Shown: positions 10,683-22,674 of the stretch, one piece after another
How positions within the stretch are numbered: the stretch's first letter is position 1
Layout: every line of letters starts with the position of its first letter
DNA from: Hordeum vulgare subsp. vulgare
Taxonomy: Eukaryota > Streptophyta > Magnoliopsida > Poales > Poaceae
Assembly: GCF_904849725.1 (NCBI RefSeq)
Contig: NC_058518.1
Location: 415,531,081-415,595,080 of the forward strand
Direction of reading: 5' to 3'
Length of the DNA stretch: 64,000 nt
Made by a program: the position numbers and the translations under genes
The notes under the pieces: model-generated
The model's input: the letters and a program-made list of their open reading frames with translations, nothing else
The model's database searches: none
What the model was told of the DNA's origin: nothing

Positions 10683-13500
10683 TATGTTTTTACTTTCTGT
10701 TTTAGTGGTCTTGGTGTGTTTTACTACTGTAGCAACATCATTGTATCTTTATTTTTAAGCTTTGTGCCAAGTTATGGCCTCCGATTGCAAGGAAGTTCAA
10801 AAAATGTGACATGCTGTCGAGTAACAGATTCTGTCTGCTTGACGAAACAAATCGCCAAAAATCACCAGATTATGTTTTTGATCTGAATATTTTTGAAAGC
10901 ATGCTCTATAAAATTTTCTTTCTGTCATATGTTCTGAGTTTTTTTATTTGAGTTGCAGAAGTGCCACGAATAAATTATTTACTACCTGTTGTTCTGTTTT
11001 TCACAGATTCTCCCATGTTTTGTGTTTTCATTATTTTGTGAATCCTAAGCTTGTTTTTTATTTGCAAAAATCTTTTGGCATTCATGAGAAGCAGTAGGTT
11101 TTCATGAGAATCTTTATTTCCAGCAGGTATTGAATTATTTTATTAAGGGAATTAACTACTCTAATCAGCTTATGATGAGTTTTGTATGAAGGGAGTTTTC
11201 AAGTATTGTGATGGGAGAGATGATGAAAGAAGATAAAGGAGTGTCAAACACTCAAGCTTGGGGATTCCCGCATGCATCCCAAGAAATATTCAAGGAGACT
11301 CAAGCACCTAGGCTTGGGGATGACCCCGCGCATCCCCTTCTCTATCAACAATCATCAGGTCGTCCATCTCCATGCTATATTTTTATCACTTCATATTATA
11401 TGTGCTATGCTTGGAGCGTCCCGCTATTTGATTTTTAGTTTTGTTTTAGTTTTGCTTGCTGTTCATAGCAAGTAGGAACCTAGCCTACCTTGTTTGGGAG
11501 AGACACATTCTCCATTTCACTCTAGAACACAACATAGATTTCCATGCTTATTCTGTTTGTGTGTTCTCCATCTTTTCGTAGCTATTGTCATGCTTAGCTC
11601 TTAGTTTTCATGCTTATCTTTTTAAGAGATTTTATTTAGGTTGATTTTGGAACTCTCTTGAGTTATCATTCTTATCTTGTTTAGAGAGTTGGCTTGTTGC
11701 ACTGAGTTGTGTGTCTTGCATAAGTAGGTAACTGAGGTTGCTATTTAAGTATAGTAGTAACTTGCAATAGTTTTGAGGTATTGATTTGAGTAATGTTTGG
11801 ACTATTGGTGCCAAGAGCTTAAGCCTATTAGTGATAGGTTTCGTATTTTGGGAAATCCGTGTGTTTTTCAAAAATTAAAAAGTTAGTTGAGAACTCTAGC
11901 TACTAAATTGACCGCTAACTTATGGATGGGTTGGAATATATAGAGTACCCTCGCGTAACCATGAGTCGAGGATGCGCAAGGATAACCAAACCCCCAAACA
12001 TTCCTCCTCGGGGTACTTGTATCTTTGTGAATTTCCTAACTATATAGAGAGTTACCGATAATAAGTGTATGAGTTCTTCGGACTAATGTGAGTATTTGAT
12101 TGTTGGTACTTCCACCATCCATATTTTGCTAGCCTCTTCGGTACCGTGCATTGCCCTTTCTCACATTGAGAGTTGGTGCAAACTCCACCGGTGCATCCAA
12201 ACCCATGACATAATATGCTCTGTCATACATAAGCCTCATTATATCTTTCCTCAAAACAGCCACCATACCTACCTATTAAGGCATTTCCATAGCCTTTCCG
12301 AGATACATTGCCCTGTAACATCCATCATCTCATGACTTGATCTTCATGTCATACATGCTTTTGCTAGATCATAGAGCCGCATGCTAGTTGGGCCTTGCCC
12401 TCATTACTGCTACATGACGCGCTAGTATCATTGCATATCCTGCTACACTGCCAGAGGCATACATTTGCATACATCATGATAGTTTTCACTTGTCTTTATG
12501 TTGAGTACTTCTTATAAAGTGTGATGATTTTTCTTTCTATTCATGTAAAATATAGAGTGTTGCCCTTAAGTGAGGAAAAGATCCCAAAGAGGACAAACAA
12601 AAGATCCCAAAGAGGACAAATGAGAGATAAAAAGACAGAGCCAAAGAGGCCACAAAAAAAATAAAGAGAAAATAAAAAGAAATAAAAATAAATAAAAACA
12701 GAGAAGGGGGCAACACTACTATTCCTTTTGAAAGATCCACACTCGTACCCATTACTATATTGGTACTACATAGAGATTATCATTCATGCATAACTATGTG
12801 GGGACCTTTACACTATAGAACTTGGTTTGCATATTCCAATGATGAGCCTCCTCAAATAAACTCTAGGTCTTCATGAGCAAACAAGTTGGATGCACCCCCA
12901 CTAGTTCCATTGGAGAGCTTACCTTAGCTCATATGTGCATCCGTTACATGGCAATCCCAACTCCTCACATCATATCTATCATTTGGCTTTCTCTCGCCTA
13001 TGGTTGTCCTCATTGATGTGAGCCTTTCACACCTTTTTGTCTTCCTTCCCCATCATTATTCTATTTTTCATCCTAAGTGCCAACATATCTTGCTTACGCT
13101 CATCCATTGCATGAGTGCTCAAAGTCGAAAGGGAGAGGATCATTTTGACTTGTGCCTGACAAGTGGTCTCGGCATGAGTCAAAATAAGATTCCAAAGGAG
13201 ACTAAGTGTGAGGTTTAGTAGATTGAGTTCTCAATTAAAAAATGTTTTATCTCTGAACCCATCCCCCCACTTCTTGCACGCATACACCATTTGGAGACAT
13301 TCGAGTCACGGACAGTGAGAGCTCTTGCACCTTTATGTTCTTGCTTTGCTAAATTCAATACTAGATATAGACTCTTGCTTGTTCTTGTCTTGACTTAAAT
13401 TGCATATATCACTTGCTTTACTTTGAAGTTCTTATATGTGTGTTAGCATGTCACCACAAAAATTATTGTGTTATCATTTATCTACTCGAGGACGAGCAAA
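10683..13500 (+). other. Non-coding 3' interior of element B
   Basis: No convincing ORF. It contains two AAGCTTGGGGAT/AGGCTTGGGGATG motifs at about 11,254-11,321 that resemble the true polypurine tract. AAGCTTGGGGATGT at about 13,505-13,518 is the tract itself, directly before the 3' LTR. Confidence 0.7.
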
Positions 13501-13518
13501 AATTAAGCTTGGGGATGT

Positions 13519-15173
13519 TGATACGTCCCAAACGTATCTATAATTTCTGCTTGTTCCATGATCTTTTGGGTGACATTGTTACATGTTTTGCTACACCTTT
13601 ATATCATTTTACACATATTTGTACTAACCTACTAACTCAGTGCACCCAGTGCCAGTTTCTGTGTGCTAATGTCTTTTTTGCAGGGGATTTTACCCAATTT
13701 ACCGAAGCCCGGAAAAATCCAGAAAAATATATATAAAAAATCAGCGAAACAGAAGCTTCGGGATCACCGAAGGAGGGCTAGAGGGGGGCAGGAGCCTCCC
13801 AGGCGGCCTGCTGGCGCGGCCAGGCCCTAGGCCGGACCAGGAGGTCACCTGGGTGGGCCCCACATCTCTGGTGCCCTCCTTTGGCCTGTATTTAGTGTTC
13901 CGTGAGGAAACCCTCACAGACTTTCTGGAATCGCGAATTTCTCCAACGTTCCGCCGCCGCAGCGCTTCCGAGATCGGAGCGTGAGGAGACCTCTTCCCGG
14001 CACCTTGCCAGAGGGAGGATTGACCTCCGAAAGCATCTCCACCATCATGGATGCCTCCTGGATGTGCCGTGAGTAGTTTCCCTTGGACCATGAGTCCATG
14101 ACCTGTAGTTATGTGATGTCTTCTCTCCAATCTTGTGCTTCAATGGTTAGTCCTTGTGAGCCGCCCTACATGATCAAGGCATCTATGTAATTTTGTTGCT
14201 ATTTCTATGCTTGATTTGTTGGGATCCGATGGATTATGAGATTATGTTCAGATTGTTATGAGTTATATATTTGATTATCCTTTTATATTATGTTCCTTAG
14301 TGATTCATGCATGTTCTCCGTTGCTTTTTATTGCTTTGGCCAAGTAGTAGATTGTAAATCCAAGAGGGAGCGTTATGCATGATTGTGGGTTCGGGCCCCT
14401 CGATGTCTAGCTTGAGTGACAGAAACATGAAACTAGGGGATGTGCTTGTTGCCACCAGGGAGAAAACAATGGTGCTTGTGACCAAGGTTGCAAGGATTGT
14501 TTACCTTACGCATAGTTCGTTAATGCAGTTGTCCGTTGCTTTGAGTTTACACTTTAGGTGGGGCTCGCAACTTAAGACCACAGAGATGTTCTGGATAGAT
14601 ATCTCAAGGTGGATGATAAGTAAGTAGATGATGATGAATAAATGGTCTACTTCTCTTGGCATATTGCCCATTACTATTGAACCTCTAACTTTCAAGGAGC
14701 ATAATTAGCATTGCGGTGCGATCATAATTCTGTCAATTGCCCAACCGTAATTTGTTTACCCTAGCATAGTTGATTATCATCTTTTGGGAGAGAGACATCA
14801 CTAGTGAACATCATGTGACTCCAGTCCATATCACCATCATTGCTTACACCTCCACCATTTACCACTTTCATTTATTTTTACGTTGCAATCACTATTACCT
14901 TCCCGCTTGTGTTTTGATCCTTTGCAAACTACAAGGCCGGAGAGATTGGCAACCTCTGTGTACTCGTTGGGAGCAAAGTTATTTGTTGTGTGTGCATGTC
15001 CACGTCTTCTACTAGCGCCACGATGGAAGACACCTACTTGTTGAGCCTAGGATTCCTCTTGGTTCGATAAACCTTACAGTTTCCGTGTGAGGGAAATTTG
15101 TTGTTGACTACATCTCCACCTTCCACTTGGGGTCCAACGACGGGCGAGAAGCATATACATCACCTCGTCATCA
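13519..15173 (+). repeat. 3' LTR of element B
   Basis: Starts TGATACGTCCCAAACG and ends CGTCATCA. The TATA box of the partner LTR reads TGTATTTA here. Confidence 0.9.
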
Positions 15174-18100
15174 CCGCCACTTCTCGTTTTGTGCCTCACG
15201 AGGAAGACACCCAAGGAACACGTTGACCGCTTCGCCTGACAATGCTCGCGGGGGCTATAGCCTCCCTGCGCCCGGTCCAATGCCCCAGCTAGCCAGCAGC
15301 CAGCGCCAAGGCTTAGCTACTCCATGGACCGGGCCAAGGCCCCACGATGAGCGCCCCAGTCTACCCTTGCCCTATGCATGTTTGATTATCCAACGCCCTC
15401 AGTTGCGGCCCAGTTCGTGTTTTTTCCTCTACTCTCTGATTTAGCTATTATCTTGGACATTTTAAATTACAGAAAAATGCAACATTTTAAAATGTTATTA
15501 GTTGGTTAATCGTGCATCGGATGGAAATATTGTACATATGTAAAATGTTCAGAATTTTGCGTAGATTGATAATTTTCAACTTTCATCCACGTTAAAAAAA
15601 GTTGATTGCTTGTAATTTTCATAAATTTCATAATCTTGCATAATTGTTATGTCATTTTTCCCATAGTAAATACCCACATGTTATATATGTTTTTGGGGAA
15701 GAAAGATCCATAAAATTTATATGTGCAATTAGTTTTGTCATTAGAGCAAGTTTGGGTGCATGCTATTTTGTTGTTGTGCCCTTTGGTATTTTGTGTGAGT
15801 CAATCTATGCATCGGAGTTAAACAAATTTAATATTAACAATGTTTAGAATTTTGTGTAGCTTCACAACATCTAACTTTCATGCATGCGTAAAATATTTAA
15901 ACTTGTTGTTTGCATTGTTTCACATAAATGCCATGTTAAAATGATTTATTTAATAACTAAATAACCATAGCTATGATTTAAATAAAATTTATGAAAAAAT
16001 GTTCTACCCTTCGTGTTATACATGATTGTGGCATTTGCATGCATAATAGGTTGCATCTACATGCTCAAGTCTGTGTTGCAAGTGCTTCATGAATACCTCT
16101 AAACTGTTATTTTGTTCAGTCTTGTGGGGATGGTTGCATCTAGTTCGTAGGACTTTTGCATATGGTTCCTTCGTGAGAATTGCTCTAGGTTATGTCTACT
16201 TTGATGCCATGCCTCTGGTTTCCATGTAGATTATCATTAACATGATCATTTGTTGCTTCTAAGGTGATATCATGTTAAACACTTTAATCTGTTTTCGTCA
16301 AGTTCCATTTGTGAAGCTCGAATTAAGCAAACCATGCCTCTTTTGATTATGTGGAATGGAGTGATTGTAGTAGGCTATGACTAGTTGTTGTTAGTAGGTT
16401 TCCCATGACATGTATGTCATGCTTATTGTAGTTTTCATGATGTTGCTGTTTGGTAGGGTCAAATATTTCTAAGTCACATAATCTGCTTATTTCAGAATGT
16501 CATGTTATGTTGATGCTAGCTATGAATGTGTGCATATTTAGACCTTGCTAGTGTGGAATGAAATGAAGTGCATCATGCCTACTACCATGCAGTAAAATTT
16601 CATGCCATTATATGTCATGTAGCATGGGTATTTATTGGTGCCAAAATGCCTTCAGGATAAAAATTGCACTGCTAAAATTGATATTTTCACCAAGTCTGAA
16701 ACTTGTTCAACTAGCCATTTTGTAAGCTCCTTTCCTAGTGATCCATGCTTCTATTCAATTCGATGTTAGGAGATAGTTGTTGAGCATCTTGTCCACTACT
16801 GCCTTATGTCTTGTTTGAGCATTTAGATTCCTGTAGCTTGTTGTTTTGATGTGGGCAGAATACCATGTTGTTGTTTTTGGGTAGATTATATCTATTTCTT
16901 GTATTAGTTATATTTGTTGAACTGTTGCCCGTTTTCAAAGTGCCATATATGAAACTTGCTTAGAATCTCATGTAGTTTCATAATATCTTGTTGCATCCAT
17001 GATTTAACATGCTTGTGGTTGTCATTTGCATACATTTTGCATTCATGACATATTATCTTGTGTTGGTTATATCTTTGAGACCGTAACTCCATTTTAAATG
17101 ATCTATATATGTAAATCGACTAGAATGACGTGTCGAATAACACAGTACACTTTGTTTTGTTGTTTAATAAATGTAAAATTTGTTTAGTTCAAATCTGGAC
17201 CAATTTCGAAATTAACATATGGGGTCATTTCGGAAATGTTATATGTTGTTTTCGACCTCATTTAAAGTGCCTAGATAGTGTAATTTATGTATGCTTCACC
17301 TCTTGCCATGTTTACCAACATTTAACATTGTCATGTATCTAAACGGGGGTGACTAAGTAATTCAAATGTGGAGTTTCGTCAACATGCAACTCGTTGCATA
17401 TTGAGCTTCACTTATTGTGTAGGAGTTGATTGTTGTGCTTTGCATGCCTTGCATATTTAAACCATACATGAATCATATGTGTGTGTGCATCATGTCTTGC
17501 ATATGTCGTGGTGTTTATCATGTGTTGATTGCTATTTCCGAATTGCTTCTTCTTGATAGAGTTTCGCAAGCGTGTCAGAGTGTGAGGATTCGTTCGACTT
17601 CATTGGTTCGTCTACATCACAGATTCGTTCTTCTTCCAATCGGGATCTCGTGCAATATGATCATTTCCCTATATACCACTACTATCATGGCTATGCTAGT
17701 TGTCTCGTTGCCTACCACCTGTTATGTCAAGCCTTCCAACATTGCCATGAAAAGCCTCTAACCCCCTCCACATCCCAGCAAAACTTTGTTTGGCTATGTT
17801 AACGCTTGCTCAGCCCTTCTTATAGCGTTGCTAGTTGCATGTGTAAGTTGCTTCCATGTGAAAACATGGGTTCCTTGTTATATCATCATATTATTGCTAT
17901 TTAATTTAATGTGCCTATATACTTGGTAAGAGGTGGAAGTCTTGGCCTTCTAGCTCGGTGTTTTGTTCCACCTTTCCCACCCTAGTTACTTGTGTACCGG
18001 TAATATGCTCCATAATTAAGCGCTCCTAACATGCTTGGGGTTGTTATGGGGACCCCCTTGATTTTTGTTTTGGGATAAAACTCTTCTGGCAAGGCCCAAC

Positions 18101-19311
18101 TTTCCTACTACATTTGCCTAATAACTAATAAAATTGCATAGGGACCCATCGACCCACGTGGATAATTAATCAACCCCCGGGCCAGTGGTCCTCATTTGTG
18201 TTGGTCCAAACCGAGCGATGTCTGGCACCCCCTGGTCGCCCGAGGTCTCAGCCAACCTGGCGCCTAGCTCATCCGGCCGTGCCTTGAGAACGAGATACTC
18301 GGCTCCTATCGGGTCCGTCAGCACGTCGGGTGGCCTTGCTGGATTTGTTTTACCTTTCTCGAATGTTTTGTGCACGGAATTGCAAGGATACTTTGGGCTA
18401 TCTAGAGGTTGAGGCTTTCCATCGAAATTTCCGAGGAAACTACGGGTCTTCCGTGGTTGAGCTCAATCCACGCAGCTTGTGGTAGTTTGTGATGGACTAG
18501 TTGGAGCACCCATGCAGGGTTAAATCTTTCTAAGAGCCATGCCCGCGGTTATGTGGAAACTTGGAAAGTTTGATTCACACCCGGTAATAGCAAACTTGAA
18601 GTAAACTTAAATAAAATATGCCAACTGTGTGCGTAACAGTGATTGTCTCTTCTTGTAAGTTTTGAATCCAAGAGAGGACACGGTGGGGTTATGTTTGACT
18701 CATAAGTAGGTGTTCAGGGTCATTTCTTGATCATTATTAGTTCACGTCTGTTCATGCGTAGATAACACCCCCCCTCTTATTCTTGTACTCATATGTTAGC
18801 CAGTCAAATAAATGCTTAGTACTTGTTGCAGCTTCATCGCTTAACCATACCTCATCCATTAAGCTTTGCTAGTCTTGATAGCTTTGGAAATGAGATTGTT
18901 GAGTCTGTGTGGCTCGCAGATTACTACCACACCAGTTGCAGGTACAGGTAAAGCGATACTTTGATGTGAGCGTGATGATTATTCTATTTGGAGTTTCTTC
19001 TTCATCATCATCATCGATCATAGGATGGGTTCCACGCCGACAGCCTGTGATAGCAAGGATGGACGTCGTTTTATTCATTTGATTTTGTCCATAGTCGGGC
19101 CCTGCTCTTCTGAATGGTGCTTGAATGTATGTTTGTATTGAGATGAACATGATTAGCCTGTGGCGAGTGTAAGCTAATTCCATATACTCATCTCTTCTTT
19201 ACATGTACTTGTAACAATATCCATTCTTGTGAAACGACGAGAATCTCTTCTATCCTTGTCGAGCCCTCGTGCCAAAAATAAGGATAGGATCGCATCTTGG
19301 ACGTTACAAGT

Positions 19312-19324
19312 TGGTATCACAGCA
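19312..19324 (+). promoter_or_regulatory. Primer binding site (initiator tRNA-Met) of element C
   Basis: TGGTATCACAGCA lies 3 bp after the LTR end and matches TGGTATCAGAGC, the complement of initiator tRNA-Met, with one mismatch. Confidence 0.8.
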
Positions 19325-22300
19325 GTACCGACCTAGGTTCCCCCTTGATTGATCGAACTTGGCTGAGTCGAGTCTAGTGAAAAGCTACTTTGAGTCTAGT
19401 TATATATAAGAGAGTATGATTCTTTTTACTCCTCTTCTATGCTCTGGTGAGGAATTGCGACTTAGGAATTTTAATTCTACACCTCTTCGCGCTCAACAAA
19501 AAATTAGGATCACACGGGTATTTTGGAATATATATGATGCCGATGTGACGGAGTTCTGACTTGGTGCTTCCTGTTAGCGAGGAGTATATCTCCAAGGGGT
19601 TTTCGACACATTGTTATCTTTCAACTTCCTTAGTATCTCAGGAAGCGGGCAACGAAACACTTCAATACTTTGCTTGGTGGCAAATAGTGTTGTAACTTTT
19701 CCCGACTACTGGTGGAGATAGCTCGGATGATCTACCATGTCTAGTATCATTGTTTTTCGAAGGCCTAAGATAGATGAGTTCGCAGAACTTCTCAGATATG
19801 TGTTGGCAGTTGCGGGAAAGGTCATGAGGCTAATTACATTGATTAGGTTCCTCGACCCACAACCTGATAGCATAACAAGAAAGATTTCGGAAGTTCTCAG
19901 GTGGGAATTCAAGTAGTTACCTAGGATTATCTTCCAACAGATGCATGATGTAAGGTTGGGGTTTGACATCTAGTGGATTCGTTTGTTCATGGTCTTTGTT
20001 ATAGAGGACAGTCTCGATATGTGTTGTCAGATATACTTCGTCAAGCCTTGTAGTTCTCTATGCCTAGGGAGCATATTTGAGCGTCATTTGAATATGACAA
20101 TCCAATGTACGATATAGCCCGTGCGAGCCTTACCATGAAAATATCGGACGGAATCTTTGTCATGAATTTGTTTCTGGCTTAATTCGCAAGCCGCATCCTT
20201 TGTTTTGTTGAAATATGGTAATTCGAGTTGCTTCGATGACAGGTGGTGATTTCATATCTTTCCTAGGCGATGTTCTCATATTTCTATGGGAGTGCTAATA
20301 CTTTTGTTCAACCGAAATTGTCATGTTGATTCTTTCCATCTGGTGTGCTTCTCTTCAAGTTAATTCAATCCATTTCAATATTTGCAAGATCCGTCCTCAT
20401 ATCTCTTTCCGGAGTTCGTCTCATCTATGTCAAGTTGTCTTTGTTTTTTTCCACCGTCCCGCCCTTTTCTTCAATGATTAGATTATCATCCAACTGCCTT
20501 TATTTTAATTGGTGCTTCCGCTATATATTCCTTTTGTATAGTATCTGCTAATTCCTTGTGAAGATTCTCACGAGTTTTGAGTTCATATTTCTTCGTTCTT
20601 GTTGTCTTCTACGGTGGATTCAATTCAAGCTTTCGGTGTTCATCATATACTTTGCATTCGTTCAATGCTTCCCATGTTGGAAATTCTTATCCAAGCCTCT
20701 TTTGTTTACTCAACCTCTCTGTTCTAGCCGGAGTGCTGAAGATATCTTAGAAGATTCGTGTTTTCGTTCAAACCCTTCAAATTATTTTGAGGTTCTCACC
20801 TCATCAAGTTTTCATTTGTACCAGTTCAATCTCTCTTTCTAAGCAATCGTTTTAATGGTGGTTTCTTTTGAGTGGGCCCATAACCCACAGGTTCTTTTCC
20901 AGGATCTTACCTGGCTCTTCTAATATTTTCCGAAGATCTCAAGCTCTTTTCAAATATGACATAAGTATGATTTTCATCAGTCATATTCCTTCTCCAAGAT
21001 CTATTCAAATTAACTTTCATCGTCGGCACAACCTTTCATTCTTCATTATTCCGAGTGTCTCAGTAATTCTTGATGGTGTTTCTTGCCATCATTCTCTGCA
21101 TTGAAGACTGAAGAAGAGTTTCTCTTAAATCTTTGCGCATTCTCTTGGAGATTTGTTGTTTCAGCTTCGTGCTATCCTCTCAAATTCTTTTGATCATGAG
21201 AAATTCCTTCCATATTTATCCGGTGCATTTCAGAGTTTTTTTCATTCTCGATCCTCCGAAGGCCATCATTTTAGAAGTTTCTTCATTCTCATCTTTTAGC
21301 TTTCGTTCTCAAATTCTTCTCAATTGTTGTCTCTTTGTTCATATCTCAATTATTTTAGTGCCTTGTTGAATTTTCTATTAGGCAGTTCATGGTCTCTTCG
21401 TTCTCATGTATCTCCATTCATTCATGGTATCCTCATTCATTTGCAAATTCTTACTGGTGTTTCGTTCAAGACTTTTTCAAGGTTGTGTTTCTGTCTTCAA
21501 TCATTTCAAGAAGAATAAGTAGTATGCCAAATTCGCTGCTTGTCATCAATTTAACATGATGAAGGATAAGCATAACATAATTCTTATTCTTGTTCCCTTG
21601 ACGTCATTTTAATCATTCTTCCGGAGTTGTTCATGATATCAAATTCTTATCCCAAGTTCTTCATCTTTTCTTTCGGGAGTTCCAAATTTTCTCAAGTATC
21701 TCTTCGTGAGCTTCATCTAAATCTTGGCAAGGTTAATCTTATTCTTTCCAACCTTCATTTTGGTTTATCATTCTTTTGTATACACAAGTTCTTCATGGTG
21801 GTTCATTAAGGATGTAGTTCTTTCTCAAAGTATTCTTCAATATTTTGTTGGAGGAGCTCAATTATTCTTTCTCTTGCAGTTCGAAGTGCAATTCTTCCTC
21901 CTTTATCATTTGAGGTGGTGCTATAGCATTCTTGACTCATGAGGAATCTCAAAGAGAATTTGTTTCAAAAATGAGATAATTAAACCCATCTTTTTCTTCT
22001 TTGAATTATCTTGGATTGGATTTCACTGAAAGCTTTTCCTAAGGATTTTTGCTATTTTGGTGCTTGTCCATGATCTAAGTTCTCAATGCATCCAAGTGGT
22101 GAATTAAGTTTTGCGTATCTTGTTGCTCCGAAGTAATCAACTGTTTCCGTTAGTGGTTGGTTGTCACCTCATAATTTTGAGATGGTTTCCACAAGCCCAC
22201 AACACGCTTTTTATTTTTGTTGTTGATTTTCCAACAACTTCGTTAAATTCTTCCTGTAAGGATGCTCTTCAATTCAATTATGGTGGAACTTGTCAACTTC

Positions 22301-22658
22301 TTCTTTGTCAAGTGATCTAGTTTCTATTCTCTTGTTCCAGAGTTGTTGTGGTGCTGTTCTCTTTGACCCTTCATCTTGGTTTTATCAAGATCATATTCTT
22401 TCCTTTGTTATCCATTTAGCCGGAGTGTTGTGTACTCTTTTCAAGTTCTTTCCTTCTTATCAAGTTTTGCCTCTCTTTTCTACTCAAGTGCTACCCAAAT
22501 TTGTTTTGAATTCTTGCTTGTGCCTCGTGCCATTCTTCTTCTCTTTGGAACCTTAAAGCTCCTTGGTTTCACTCGTTGTCAAAGAAGCAATGAAGTTTTT
22601 ACCTCTACTTTTCCTTTCTCTTCCCCTTTCATTCTGAGATCTTGGGTCGAGATCTCTT

Positions 22659-22674
22659 GTTAGTGGAGGAGAGT
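22659..22674 (+). promoter_or_regulatory. Polypurine tract of element C
   Basis: Purine-rich AGTGGAGGAGAG immediately before the 3' LTR start TGTAACAACCC; plus-strand priming site. Confidence 0.7.

Larger units (their letters stand above)
7954..15173 (+). mobile_element. Element B: complete non-autonomous gypsy-type LTR retrotransposon
   Basis: Two 1.66-kb LTRs (7,954-9,612 and 13,519-15,173) flank a 3.9-kb interior. The target duplication is TCGCC (7,949-7,953) and CCGCC (15,174-15,178), one mismatch. A tRNA-Asp primer site follows the first LTR and AAGCTTGGGGATGT precedes the second. The only coding remnant is a broken gag-protease ORF; there is no RT, RNase H or integrase. It inserted into the 5' LTR of element C: the flanks rejoin to match the uninterrupted LTR at about 23,800. 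Confidence 0.92.
6774..19308 (+). repeat. 5' LTR of element C, interrupted by element B
   Basis: LTR DNA is 6,774-7,953 plus 15,179-19,308. The start reads TGTACCAGCCCAGGATCGAC and the matching 3' LTR start TGTAACAACCCAGAGTCGAC. A strong TATAAATA box is at 7,351-7,358. A CT/TA microsatellite at about 7,730-7,798 is absent as such from the other LTR, showing expansion after insertion. The part from 15,430 to 18,850 is AT-rich and without genes. Confidence 0.88.
19309..22674 (+). other. Non-coding interior of element C
   Basis: Between PBS and purine tract there is no ORF resembling gag, protease, RT or integrase. From about 20,300 to 22,650 the plus strand is strongly pyrimidine-rich, full of TTCTT and CAAGTTCT variants. 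LARD interiors are known to be conserved and structured rather than coding. Confidence 0.75.
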
